This document shows, piece by piece, positions 6,365 through 11,920 of a stretch of 11,921 nucleotides of DNA. The notes beneath the pieces were generated by a model, which saw only the letters and a list, made by a program, of their open reading frames with translations, was not told the origin of the DNA and did no database searches. Numbering within the stretch: the first letter of the stretch is position 1; each line of letters starts with the position of its first letter. The translations under genes and the position numbers were made by a program. Location of the stretch: positions 1 through 11,921 of the forward strand of contig JAGYJO010000035.1 of NCBI GenBank assembly GCA_018402095.1, written 5' to 3'. This DNA is from a bacterium (lineage in GTDB: Bacteria; Margulisbacteria; Marinamargulisbacteria; SXXA01).

Positions 6365-7168
6365 TTATCTATTAACCGACTGCAAAAAGGGCAATGCTTT
6401 GGCGTCTGAAACCACCTGTGGCATTTTGCCATCCCATTTTTCGATGGCCATTTTTTGGAGGACCGCAGGGGTTAGCGTTTGGATAAGCAGACGCTGGGCT
6501 TCGGCTTGTCCACGTGCTTTTGCAATTTCAGCAGCCGCTTCGTTTTCTGCACGTTCCGCCAAAAAGCGAGCCTGCTGCGCTTGCTGTTGGGCGATTTGTT
6601 TTTGCTCGATCGCACGGTCAAACTCGTCGCTAAAATCCAAGTTTGCAATCGATATATCAGTCACAATGATGCCACGGACTTTCAGTCTTTCCGTCAATGT
6701 TTTGAGAATACTCTCTCTCAAATCTGTTCTCAGAATAAGCAACTCTTCAGCTGTTTTTTCAGCACAAGCAGCCTTAACCATTTCTTGGCTAGCCGGCGTC
6801 AATATTCTGGCAATAATAGCCGCTTCATCCCCTACTTCACGGTAGATTCTGACAATGGACTCTGGATCGATGTAGTAATTCACAACCACATCAAGCGCAA
6901 CTTGCTGCAAATCTTTGGTACCTGCAAGACCACGAACATCTGCTTTTTGAATACGAATGCTCATTTCGTGAACTTGGCTCACAAATGGCGTAACCATATG
7001 GATGCCTTCACCAAGTACTTTTTCATTAATGGTTCCCAAACGAACAAGAACGCCGCGATTTCCACCTTCAATAATCACCACGGACAAATAGCTAAGTACG
7101 ACGATCAGTCCTGCGACTGCGCCAAGTGCCAACTTGCGAATATCTGGAACTTGTTGTTGCTGAGCCAT
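6365..7168 (-). CDS. Prohibitin-family (SPFH/Band 7) membrane protein
   Basis: A 267-residue protein with a short N-terminus, one membrane segment at about residues 13-33 (LALGAVAGLIVVLSYLSVVII), then a Band 7/SPFH domain. That domain contains GVLVRLGTINEKVLGEGIHM (39-58), the prohibitin-like LDVVVNYYIDPESIVRIYREVG, ILTPASQEMVKAACAEKTAEELL and RGIIVTDISIANLDFSDEF. An Ala/Glu/Gln-rich helix (about 185-235, EQKQIAQQQAQQARFLAERA) is a likely coiled coil for oligomerisation. Prohibitin relatives (HflK/HflC, eukaryotic PHB1/2) form large membrane rings that modulate FtsH-type proteases and membrane domains; no protease gene is nearby. ATG 7168 has a clear Shine-Dalgarno TAAGGAG 9 nt upstream, the best in the minus-strand unit, marking it as the first gene of the operon. 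Assignment to SPFH/prohibitin is secure; the cellular role is not. Confidence 0.9.
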   Translation of the reverse strand: MAQQQQVPDIRKLALGAVAGLIVVLSYLSVVIIEGGNRGVLVRLGTINEKVLGEGIHMVTPFVSQVHEMSIRIQKADVRGLAGTKDLQQVALDVVVNYYIDPESIVRIYREVGDEAAIIARILTPASQEMVKAACAEKTAEELLILRTDLRESILKTLTERLKVRGIIVTDISIANLDFSDEFDRAIEQKQIAQQQAQQARFLAERAENEAAAEIAKARGQAEAQRLLIQTLTPAVLQKMAIEKWDGKMPQVVSDAKALPFLQSVNR

Positions 7169-7274
7169 AAAGAAAATCTCCTTAACATCGGGGCGACATT
7201 CGTCCCGGAAACAATAAGCACTGTAGTCTATCTAAAAAGGAATCTATTGGCTATTGTAACTCAGCACATCTCGC

Positions 7275-7412
7275 GTAATCATTTCCTAGGCAGGGGGCTG
7301 AAACGGGGTCCAAAGGGCGCTGCCCTTTGGGCCCTCTTTCCTTTCGCTCCGCTTTGCTGAGCGAAAGGGGTATTTTTCGGGGACGCTGTCCCCTGCCTAT
7401 AGAAACGATTAC
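7275..7412. repeat. MITE-like composite hairpin element
   Basis: Imperfect terminal inverted repeats, 7275-7296 and 7390-7412, pair along nearly their whole length (GTAATC.TTTC and TAGGCAGGGG shared). Between them are three perfect hairpins. The first has CCAAAGGGC arms (7310-7318 with 7322-7330). The second has CCTTTCGCTC arms (7340-7349 with 7359-7368). The third has GGGGAC arms (7379-7384 with 7388-7393). The first and third have the same GCT loop. No open reading frame is convincing. The structure fits a small non-autonomous mobile repeat; no target-site duplication was evident. Confidence 0.6.
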
Positions 7413-7506
7413 CCTCTCGCTGCACCCCCTACCGACAAACACATTAAGAATCCCAGTATACAAATCCACTGGAATCTGTGGTTATATAAGCCCCTATTTT
7501 AGCAAA

Positions 7507-7512
7507 TATACT
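7507..7512 (+). promoter_or_regulatory. Possible -10 box for the sigma factor operon
   Basis: TATACT matches the -10 consensus at 5 of 6 positions and lies 17 nt before the GTG at 7530, giving a leader of about 10 nt that includes the AGAGGA ribosome binding site. No -35 box at 16-18 nt upstream resembles TTGACA, so this is a weak call. Confidence 0.22.
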
Positions 7513-7529
7513 GCCAATAAGAGGATTTT

Positions 7530-8294
7530 GTGACAGCTTCCAAAGAAGAATTATTATTGTCGTATCTCGAGACACGTGACCCCGACACCCGGGAACGTGT
7601 GGTGCAATGCTACATGCCCTTGGTGGAATACGTGGCCAGAAAGCTATCGTTTTCTAGAGATGAACTAGATGATTTGGTCCAAATTGGCTGCATGGGCCTG
7701 TTGCGGGCCATGGACCGCTTTGACGTCACCAAAGAAGTTGACTTCTCTTCGTTTGCGACACCGAATATTATCGGTGAAATCAAACATTACTTCCGAGACA
7801 AACGCTCTATCGTCAAAGTACCGCGCCGCCTACAAGAGCTCTATACCAAAATCAAAAAATACACCCGAGAAGAGCAAGTCTTAGGACGCTCTCCCACGGT
7901 ACAAGCCCTATCTGAAATGTTTGAAGTGAGCGAAGATTTGGTCATCGAAGCCTTAGACGCATGGCAAAGCTCCTCCGCCATTTCGCTAGACATGCCTGCT
8001 TACAGTGGTTCAGATGGCGCACAAACCACACTGCTCGACCAATTGGGCACCGAAGACCACGGCGACTCGGTAATCAACAAAGTGACACTCAAACAAGCAA
8101 TGCAAGTCTTGCCCAAACGGGAACGACGCATCGTATTCCTTCGGTTTTACAGAGGCCTTTCCCAAGCTGAAATCGCAGAAAAACTTGAATTATCACAAAT
8201 GCATATTTCACGACTACTGACCTCCTCTCTCAAAAAATTGCGCGAAAACATAGATGCCACTTCCTCAAAAAAGAAAGGTCCCAAAAGCCGCTAA
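7530..8294 (+). CDS. SigB/SigF-family alternative RNA polymerase sigma factor
   Basis: A 254-residue group 3 sigma70 factor that directs RNA polymerase to a special promoter set, usually for stress or development. Region 2 spans about residues 24-95, with MPLVEYVARKLSFSRDELDDLVQIG (core binding) and the -10 recognition helix FSSFATPNIIGEIKHYFRD. Region 3 starts at IVKVPRRLQELY (94-105) and includes LGRSPTVQALSEMFEVSED. Region 4 (about 190-240) ends in a helix-turn-helix, LSQAEIAEKLELSQMHISRLL (210-230), that reads the -35 element. This pattern (IIGEIKHYFRD, ISRL) is that of SigB/SigF/SigG-like factors rather than FliA or RpoH. Start is a GTG with AGAGGA 4 nt upstream. The stop overlaps the next ATG (TAATG). 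No anti-sigma or anti-anti-sigma gene lies in the window. Confidence 0.92.
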   Translation: MTASKEELLLSYLETRDPDTRERVVQCYMPLVEYVARKLSFSRDELDDLVQIGCMGLLRAMDRFDVTKEVDFSSFATPNIIGEIKHYFRDKRSIVKVPRRLQELYTKIKKYTREEQVLGRSPTVQALSEMFEVSEDLVIEALDAWQSSSAISLDMPAYSGSDGAQTTLLDQLGTEDHGDSVINKVTLKQAMQVLPKRERRIVFLRFYRGLSQAEIAEKLELSQMHISRLLTSSLKKLRENIDATSSKKKGPKSR

Positions 8295-9244
8295 TGCGTA
8301 CACCACTAAGCCCTACAGATATTTTAGAAAAGTTACCTCATCGGCACGAAAACATCATTGTGGATGAAGTGACATGCGTACAAGATGGCGACGTCTCCAA
8401 AGCAGAACTTTACGTCACGCTCTCTTCAGACAATCCGGCTCGGGCACTTTTTTTGAGGACATTGCCCTCCGGTGAACAGGTTGCTATTACACCCATTTTC
8501 ATGGAAATACTGGCCTTGGCCTCTGTGTCTTGCACCCCCAAAACCGCCGATCAGCTCCTGATTTATGCGGGCATTGCGATGTTCAAAAAAGTGCATGACT
8601 TGAAAGCGGGCGGCAAAGCCTTTGGTGTCGTGACACGCAAACGTGGCCGTGGGGTTTTCATCAATTGTGAAGCGCAGCTCTACACCCCGGACAACCAGTT
8701 GGTCTGCACCTCCGATTTGACAGCGGCACTGGTCGACGCAGCCGCGATTGCCGCCGCGGACCCAGATGCACCAAAGCGCCTTATGGCCATCCCTGAACAG
8801 ACCTGTGAGATCCCGATAGACAAAGCAAAATACGGCAAAGACCTTCGGATGGTGGTCGCGGACACCATCACCCATCTTGCAGAAGATATGATCGTGACAG
8901 CTTACCGCTACCCCGAAGACCACCCCTGCGTTCGTGGGCATTTCCCTGGCAACCCCATTATGATGGGCGTCATGCAATGGATGGCCATTGAAGATGCACT
9001 ACAGGCCTATGTTTGGCAGTATTGCTCAGGCGCAGACAGACCACAAACCATTACCGCAGAAGGCGTTCTCGTACGCTCTGATGGCGCTATTGTGGCAGAA
9101 ATCAAAGGGTACAAAGCAGGACTAAGTGGTGTTTCGACTGCGGTCTATGCCGAACTCCTAGAAACCAAAAAAGTAATCTTTAGAGAACCCCTTCGCCCAG
9201 GCGAAACGGTTTTCGCAATCCTTACGTCGATTGAAACACTTTAG
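8294..9244 (+). CDS. Tandem hot-dog (FabZ/FabA-like) dehydratase-family protein
   Basis: A 316-residue protein that appears to be two fused hot-dog domains of the beta-hydroxyacyl-ACP dehydratase type. The first half opens with ILEKLPHRHENIIVDEV (10-26), like FabZ's 'iLPHRyPfLlvDrV', and has FMEILALAS (69-77), matching the FabZ 'LEAMAQ' helix with Glu71. The second half repeats the pattern: DMIVTAYRYPEDHPCVRGHFPGNPIMMGV (198-226) contains the catalytic-type His216 in HFPGNP, followed by MQWMAIEDA. His is absent at the equivalent place of repeat 1, and the Glu position of repeat 2 is Met230. FabZ active sites use His and Glu from opposite subunits, so the fused pair could form one complete site. 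The substrate is unknown; it may act on acyl-ACP or another acyl thioester. It is translationally coupled to the sigma factor gene and overlaps folA by 14 nt. Confidence 0.75.
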   Translation: MRTPLSPTDILEKLPHRHENIIVDEVTCVQDGDVSKAELYVTLSSDNPARALFLRTLPSGEQVAITPIFMEILALASVSCTPKTADQLLIYAGIAMFKKVHDLKAGGKAFGVVTRKRGRGVFINCEAQLYTPDNQLVCTSDLTAALVDAAAIAAADPDAPKRLMAIPEQTCEIPIDKAKYGKDLRMVVADTITHLAEDMIVTAYRYPEDHPCVRGHFPGNPIMMGVMQWMAIEDALQAYVWQYCSGADRPQTITAEGVLVRSDGAIVAEIKGYKAGLSGVSTAVYAELLETKKVIFREPLRPGETVFAILTSIETL

Positions 9245-9947
9245 CCTCATCGCGGCACTGGATAGTGACAATGGGGTAGGGCGGGACCAAACATTGCCCT
9301 GGAAGCTACGTGCCGACATGGCTTTTTTTCGCGACATCACGATGAATGGTATCTGTAGAGGCGAAAAATGTTTCGCCTCTACAGATACCCGTTCCGAGAT
9401 TCAAAGGGCGGAGCTTTTATATTTGTCGCCCCATGCTCGCCCCGAGGCGGGCTCCCGAGGAGCCTCCCCACTTGAACAGGGAAACCCTGATTCAAGCTCA
9501 GCCGCAGGCGCTGCCTTTCACGGGGGCCAAAAGGCGAAGCCCCGTGATCAAGGGAAAAATGCCGTTATCATGGGCCGCAAAACCTGGGAGTCTTTACCCA
9601 AAAAACACCGGCCATTGGTAGACCGTCACAACGTTGTCCTCAGTCGTACAGAGACCTCTTTCGCCGGTGCTGAATCTTGTACAGATATTGAGACTGCGCT
9701 TTCTTTGCCCACGGTTATCGCAGCACCAGAGGTCTTTATCATCGGTGGTGGCGCCGTTTTTGCGGAAGCAATCAAACACCCCTTATGTCGGCGCGTGATC
9801 CTCACCCGTATTGATGCCAGGTTTGGGTGTGATGTCTTTTTCCCGGTTATTTCCGATCGCTTTGCATGTACGGGCACCTCTGATTGGCAAGTCGAAGAAG
9901 GCAAAACAGCCACATTGCGCTTTCGATTTGAACTCTGGGAATGCTGA
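9231..9947 (+). CDS. folA: Dihydrofolate reductase with a 70-residue in-frame repeat insertion
   Basis: Reduces dihydrofolate to tetrahydrofolate with NADPH in the cytoplasm. Typical DHFR motifs are FSLIAALDSDNGVGRDQTLPWKL (4-26, Met20-loop region with the LPW signature), NAVIMGRKTWESLP (110-123), and HNVVLSR. EVFIIGGGAVFAEAI also matches the conserved 'iiGGaqvY' site, and the C-terminal FRFELWEC closes the fold. The protein has 238 residues against about 160-170 for bacterial DHFR. The excess, about residues 39-108, is encoded by hairpin-rich repeat DNA and falls between helix B and strand B (E. coli numbering about 36-39), a surface position. All core motifs stay in frame, so the enzyme may still be active, possibly destabilised. 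The start is TTG 9231 inside the end of the hot-dog gene, with no Shine-Dalgarno, suggesting translational coupling. Confidence 0.9.
   Translation: MKHFSLIAALDSDNGVGRDQTLPWKLRADMAFFRDITMNGICRGEKCFASTDTRSEIQRAELLYLSPHARPEAGSRGASPLEQGNPDSSSAAGAAFHGGQKAKPRDQGKNAVIMGRKTWESLPKKHRPLVDRHNVVLSRTETSFAGAESCTDIETALSLPTVIAAPEVFIIGGGAVFAEAIKHPLCRRVILTRIDARFGCDVFFPVISDRFACTGTSDWQVEEGKTATLRFRFELWEC
9345..9554. repeat. Palindromic repeat block inserted in frame in folA
   Basis: The block begins with a perfect 19-bp inverted repeat (9348-9366 with 9371-9389, loop AATG; arms begin GGTATCTGTAGAGGCG). More hairpins follow: GGCTCC/GGAGCC (9450-9455 with 9459-9464), CTTGAACAGGG with CCCTGATTCAAG (9471-9481 with 9485-9496, one bulged A), AGGC-GCT-GCCT (9506-9516), and TCACGGGG/CCCCGTGA (9518-9525 with 9540-9547). 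About 70 codons are added with no stop and no loss of frame. The AGGC-GCT-GCCT hairpin has the same GCT loop as hairpins in the intergenic element at 7275-7412. Exact ends are estimated from where DHFR homology stops and resumes. Confidence 0.72.
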
Positions 9948-9955
9948 GCTATAAT
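9928..9955 (+). promoter_or_regulatory. Candidate sigma70 promoter for hldA (leaderless)
   Basis: TTGAAC (9928-9933) and a perfect TATAAT (9950-9955) are spaced by 16 nt, across the end of folA. The -10 box is followed by 7 nt (GCAGCCT) and then ATG at 9963, so the mRNA would start at or beside that ATG. The upstream in-frame ATG at 9954 lies inside the -10 box and could be used only on read-through mRNA. There is no Shine-Dalgarno before 9963. Confidence 0.5.
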
Positions 9956-9962
9956 GCAGCCT

Positions 9963-10691
9963 ATGTTTAACGAAGATAAAAAAGCCCTGGCCGCTTGTCA
10001 CGGAAAACGTGTTTTGGTCATCGGCGATGTCATGCTTGATGAATACCACTGGTGCAACGTCAAACGTATTTCCCCAGAAGCACCCGTACCAGTCTGTGTG
10101 GTAGACCGCACGACATTGGTGCCTGGCGGTGCCGCGAACGTCGCTTACAACGTAGGGGCATTGTCTTCAAAAGCCTACTTGCTCGGCGTTATTGGCAAGG
10201 ACAGTTCTGGCGAAAAACTGGCACATGCGGTCTCTCAAGGGACAGGTGTCGAAGACCATCTCATTCGCAGCAAAACACGGCCCACGATTTTGAAATCTAG
10301 AATTATTGCCCATCACCAACAGGTGGTACGTGTGGACAGGGAAGACGCCTCTTCTTTTTCACCGGCTTTACAGCGTCAGGTTTATGCCCGATTTGAAGCA
10401 TTGTTACCAGACGTCGACGCCGTGATTTTGTCTGATTATGCCAAAGGGTTATTGACGTTATCGTTCACCAAAAAAGTGATTTCGGCCTGCCAAAAACAGG
10501 GAATTCCGGTCATCGTAGACCCCAAAGGCCAAGATTATCGCAAATACAAAGGGGCAAGCTTGTTGACCCCGAACTTCGGAGAATTCACCCAAGCGGTGAA
10601 AAAAGACCTCCATACCGAACGTGAAATATTCGATGCCGACCCAACAGCGTCAACGGCTACAGCTCACAGGATTATTGATCACCCGTTCTGA
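9963..10691 (+). CDS. hldA: HldA (RfaE1) D-glycero-beta-D-manno-heptose-7-phosphate kinase, N-terminal part before a frameshift
   Basis: A PfkB/ribokinase-family kinase that phosphorylates heptose 7-phosphate at C1 in ADP-heptose synthesis for the LPS core. Motifs are KRVLVIGDVMLDEYHWCNVKRISPEAPVPV, the PfkB N-terminal signature PGGAANVAYNVGALSSKAYLLGVIGKD, DAVILSDYAKGLLT, GIPVIVDPKG and LLTPNFGEFTQAV, all matching the HldE kinase half. After EIFDA the frame leaves the family and stops at 10689-10691. The family continuation (QLTGLLITRSEKGM) is present in the +1 frame. Removing one base from 10638-10642 joins the two and reads EIFDAAQQRQRLQLTGLL. ATG 9963 was preferred over ATG 9954 because of the promoter. 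Either a sequencing error or a recent mutation could explain it; as written, this kinase would be truncated before its catalytic base. Confidence 0.88.
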   Translation: MFNEDKKALAACHGKRVLVIGDVMLDEYHWCNVKRISPEAPVPVCVVDRTTLVPGGAANVAYNVGALSSKAYLLGVIGKDSSGEKLAHAVSQGTGVEDHLIRSKTRPTILKSRIIAHHQQVVRVDREDASSFSPALQRQVYARFEALLPDVDAVILSDYAKGLLTLSFTKKVISACQKQGIPVIVDPKGQDYRKYKGASLLTPNFGEFTQAVKKDLHTEREIFDADPTASTATAHRIIDHPF

Positions 10692-10956
10692 AAAAGGAAT
10701 GAGTCTGATCACCCCCGATGATCGCAAAATAGACATTCCAACCCGTGCCAAAGAAGTCGCCGACATTACCGGCGCAGGCGATACTGTGATCGCAACACTT
10801 TCCATTGCCCTTGCGGCCAAACTGCCGTTGGAAATGGCGGCCCATTTGGCCAATGCAGCTGCAGGTGTTGTGGTCGCTAAAGTGGGTACTGCCAGCCTCA
10901 CCCTGGACGAACTTGGGCAGGCGTTGGATGATGATGAGCGTTATTCTACCCACTAA
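10621..10956 (+). CDS. hldA: HldA (RfaE1) kinase, C-terminal part after the frameshift
   Basis: This is the rest of the heptose kinase in the next frame; it is not an independent gene, and a GTG at 10621 is merely the first possible start. LQLTGLLITRSEKGMSLI continues the kinase beta-sheet. EVADITGAGDTVIATLSIALA (in the middle) is the PfkB C-terminal signature with the GAGD anion hole and catalytic Asp. AHLANAAAGVVVAKVGTASLT is the usual end of the kinase domain. With one base removed near 10640, both parts give about 330 residues, a normal stand-alone HldA size. The stop at 10954-10956 shows that the kinase is separate from the nucleotidyltransferase, unlike the fused HldE of enterobacteria. 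Confidence 0.85.
   Translation: MKYSMPTQQRQRLQLTGLLITRSEKGMSLITPDDRKIDIPTRAKEVADITGAGDTVIATLSIALAAKLPLEMAAHLANAAAGVVVAKVGTASLTLDELGQALDDDERYSTH
10638..10642 (+). other. Apparent single-base insertion (frameshift) in hldA
   Basis: In the sequence GATGCCGACCCAACAG, dropping one base from GACCC restores a reading frame that matches the kinase family on both sides. The overlap of the two frames (10621-10691) limits the error to about 70 nt, and the best protein join puts it at 10638-10642. No slippery heptamer or obvious recoding stimulator is present. Confidence 0.75.
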
Positions 10957-10960
10957 CGTC

Positions 10961-11428
10961 ATGACGCTAGAGACGGCGCTCTTGCAACGTCAATCCTTGC
11001 GTGATGCTGGCAAAAAGCTGGTGTTTACCAATGGCTGCTTTGATCTGCTGCACGCTGGCCACGTCACCTATCTTCAAGAAGCCCGAGCCCTCGGAGACGC
11101 GCTTTGGGTGGGACTCAACACAGACACCTCCGTACAGGGGCTAAAAGGGCCTCTGCGCCCCATCGTGCCAGAGCAAGAGCGTGCCATTGTGATGGCGGCC
11201 CTGGGCTGTGTGGATGGGGTTGTATTCTTTTCGGACCCGACGCCGAATGCGTTGATTGCCGCATTGCAACCGGACATTCACACCAAAGGCGGCGATTACA
11301 AAGCCACGGATTTGCAGGAATATTCGATTATCACAGCCTATGGTGGCGAGGTGAAAATTCTGCCGTTTGTTGAAGGCATGTCGAGCTCCAATATGATTGG
11401 GACGATTTTGGAGCGGTATGGGCGGTGA
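10961..11428 (+). CDS. hldC: HldC (RfaE2) D-glycero-beta-D-manno-heptose-1-phosphate adenylyltransferase
   Basis: Transfers AMP from ATP to heptose 1-phosphate to make ADP-heptose, the donor for the LPS inner core. The 155-residue protein is a cytidylyltransferase-fold enzyme. The HxGH nucleotide-binding motif lies in KLVFTNGCFDLLHAGHVTYL. WVGLNTDTSVQGLKGPLRPI contains the family's 'vNsDaSvrrLKG'. ERAIVMAALGCVDGVVFF, PDIHTKGGDY and the C-terminal SSSNMIGTIL (ISSTxii-type) complete it. This is the stand-alone RfaE2 form. The ATG at 10961 lies 4 nt after the hldA stop and matches the usual N-terminus. In-frame ATGs at 10928, 10931 and 10934, inside hldA, are alternatives; none has a strong Shine-Dalgarno, so translation may be coupled. 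It is co-transcribed with hldA. Confidence 0.92.
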   Translation: MTLETALLQRQSLRDAGKKLVFTNGCFDLLHAGHVTYLQEARALGDALWVGLNTDTSVQGLKGPLRPIVPEQERAIVMAALGCVDGVVFFSDPTPNALIAALQPDIHTKGGDYKATDLQEYSIITAYGGEVKILPFVEGMSSSNMIGTILERYGR

Positions 11429-11481
11429 GGCTGTAACAAAAGTTTCTTCTATACCATAATTAGGGATGGTGAAGTAGCCTC
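11427..11481. terminator. Possible bidirectional stem-loop between convergent genes
   Basis: GAGGCT (11427-11432) can pair with AGCCTC (11476-11481). Inside, CTTC plus ACCAT (11446-11457, 3-nt bulge) pairs with ATGGTGAAG (11466-11474). It sits exactly between the convergent ends of hldC and the DUF2326 gene, as a shared terminator would. There is no clear T-run on either side, so it is not a standard intrinsic terminator. Confidence 0.3.
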
Positions 11482-11488
11482 TCGATGT

Positions 11489-11920
11489 TTAGTAGCTTAC
11501 AGAAAATAGTCGACCCGAGTCATCCTCTTTATCATCTAGAATTAGTGCAATTTCTTTATCTGTAAAGGTCTGCTTTTCAATTTGGTTTGATTGGGGGGTA
11601 TCATCTTCAATGAGTGTGAGGATGTATTGTATGTCATGTTTTTTGCAAACAGATTTTACAACCTCTAAAAATTGAATTTTTTTTCTATTCTCTAAGCTTT
11701 CGAGGACGCCATCATGGTAGACAAATTTAAAGTAAGATTCTTTGCTATAAATTACCAGCAACGCCAAATCAAAGCAGGCGCAAAGTATCTTCTTATAGCT
11801 AGCCCCATCTCCTTGAGATGTTGTTTCCCCACTATCATCAGTTAACGCTACCTTAAATTCAATATTTCCTTCATCGTTAGCTGTAATAGACGGAAACCCT
11901 AGTTGCTTGATAATTTCTTT
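11489..11920 (-). CDS. C-terminus of a DUF2326-family ABC-type ATPase (5' end beyond window)
   Basis: I read 143 codons on the minus strand, open to the right edge; the first Met-like codon inside is not the true start. The fragment resembles the C-terminal DUF2326 domain of SMC/RecN-like ABC ATPases. An E-x-x-F strand comes first (GNIEFKVALTDDSGETT). SQGDGASYKKILCACFDLALL follows, where SQGDG sits at the place of the ABC signature loop. Then come a Walker-B-like strand FKFVYHDGVLESLENRKK and ILTLIEDDTP. RLFSVSY at the end matches the family's usual 'grLFkm'. In known genomes DUF2326 ATPases belong to multi-component conflict systems (ABC-3C type); partners would lie to the right. The region is clearly AT-richer: three 60-nt blocks from 11521 to 11700 have 56 G/C of 180, against 38 of 60 at 11161-11220 in hldC. 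Confidence 0.72.
   Translation of the reverse strand, partial: KEIIKQLGFPSITANDEGNIEFKVALTDDSGETTSQGDGASYKKILCACFDLALLVIYSKESYFKFVYHDGVLESLENRKKIQFLEVVKSVCKKHDIQYILTLIEDDTPQSNQIEKQTFTDKEIALILDDKEDDSGRLFSVSY

Larger units (their letters stand above)
7169..7529. other. Divergent intergenic region (361 bp)
   Basis: This gap separates the minus-strand prohibitin operon from the plus-strand sigma factor operon and must hold both promoters. Its centre (7275-7412) is a composite hairpin repeat described separately. On the left it has the prohibitin Shine-Dalgarno (7178-7184) and a minus-strand TACAAT (7258-7253) without a convincing -35 partner. On the right it has a plus-strand TATACT (7507-7512) and AGAGGA (7520-7525), the ribosome binding site for the GTG at 7530. 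I see no coding sequence in it. Confidence 0.7.

Noticed and set aside
6479..7360. A 293-codon plus-strand open frame opposite the prohibitin gene
   Set aside because: It is antisense to a well-matched SPFH protein, is Cys/Phe/Asn-rich, and runs into the intergenic repeat; typical of a shadow frame.
10621..10691. Programmed +1 frameshifting in hldA
   Set aside because: There is no slippery site, stop-codon context or downstream stimulator at the join, and other HldA proteins do not use recoding. A mutation or sequencing error is simpler.
10805..10960. Extending hldC upstream to 10805 in the same frame
   Set aside because: That stretch is the hldA kinase C-terminus in another frame and encodes no family sequence; the HldC family starts close to 10961.
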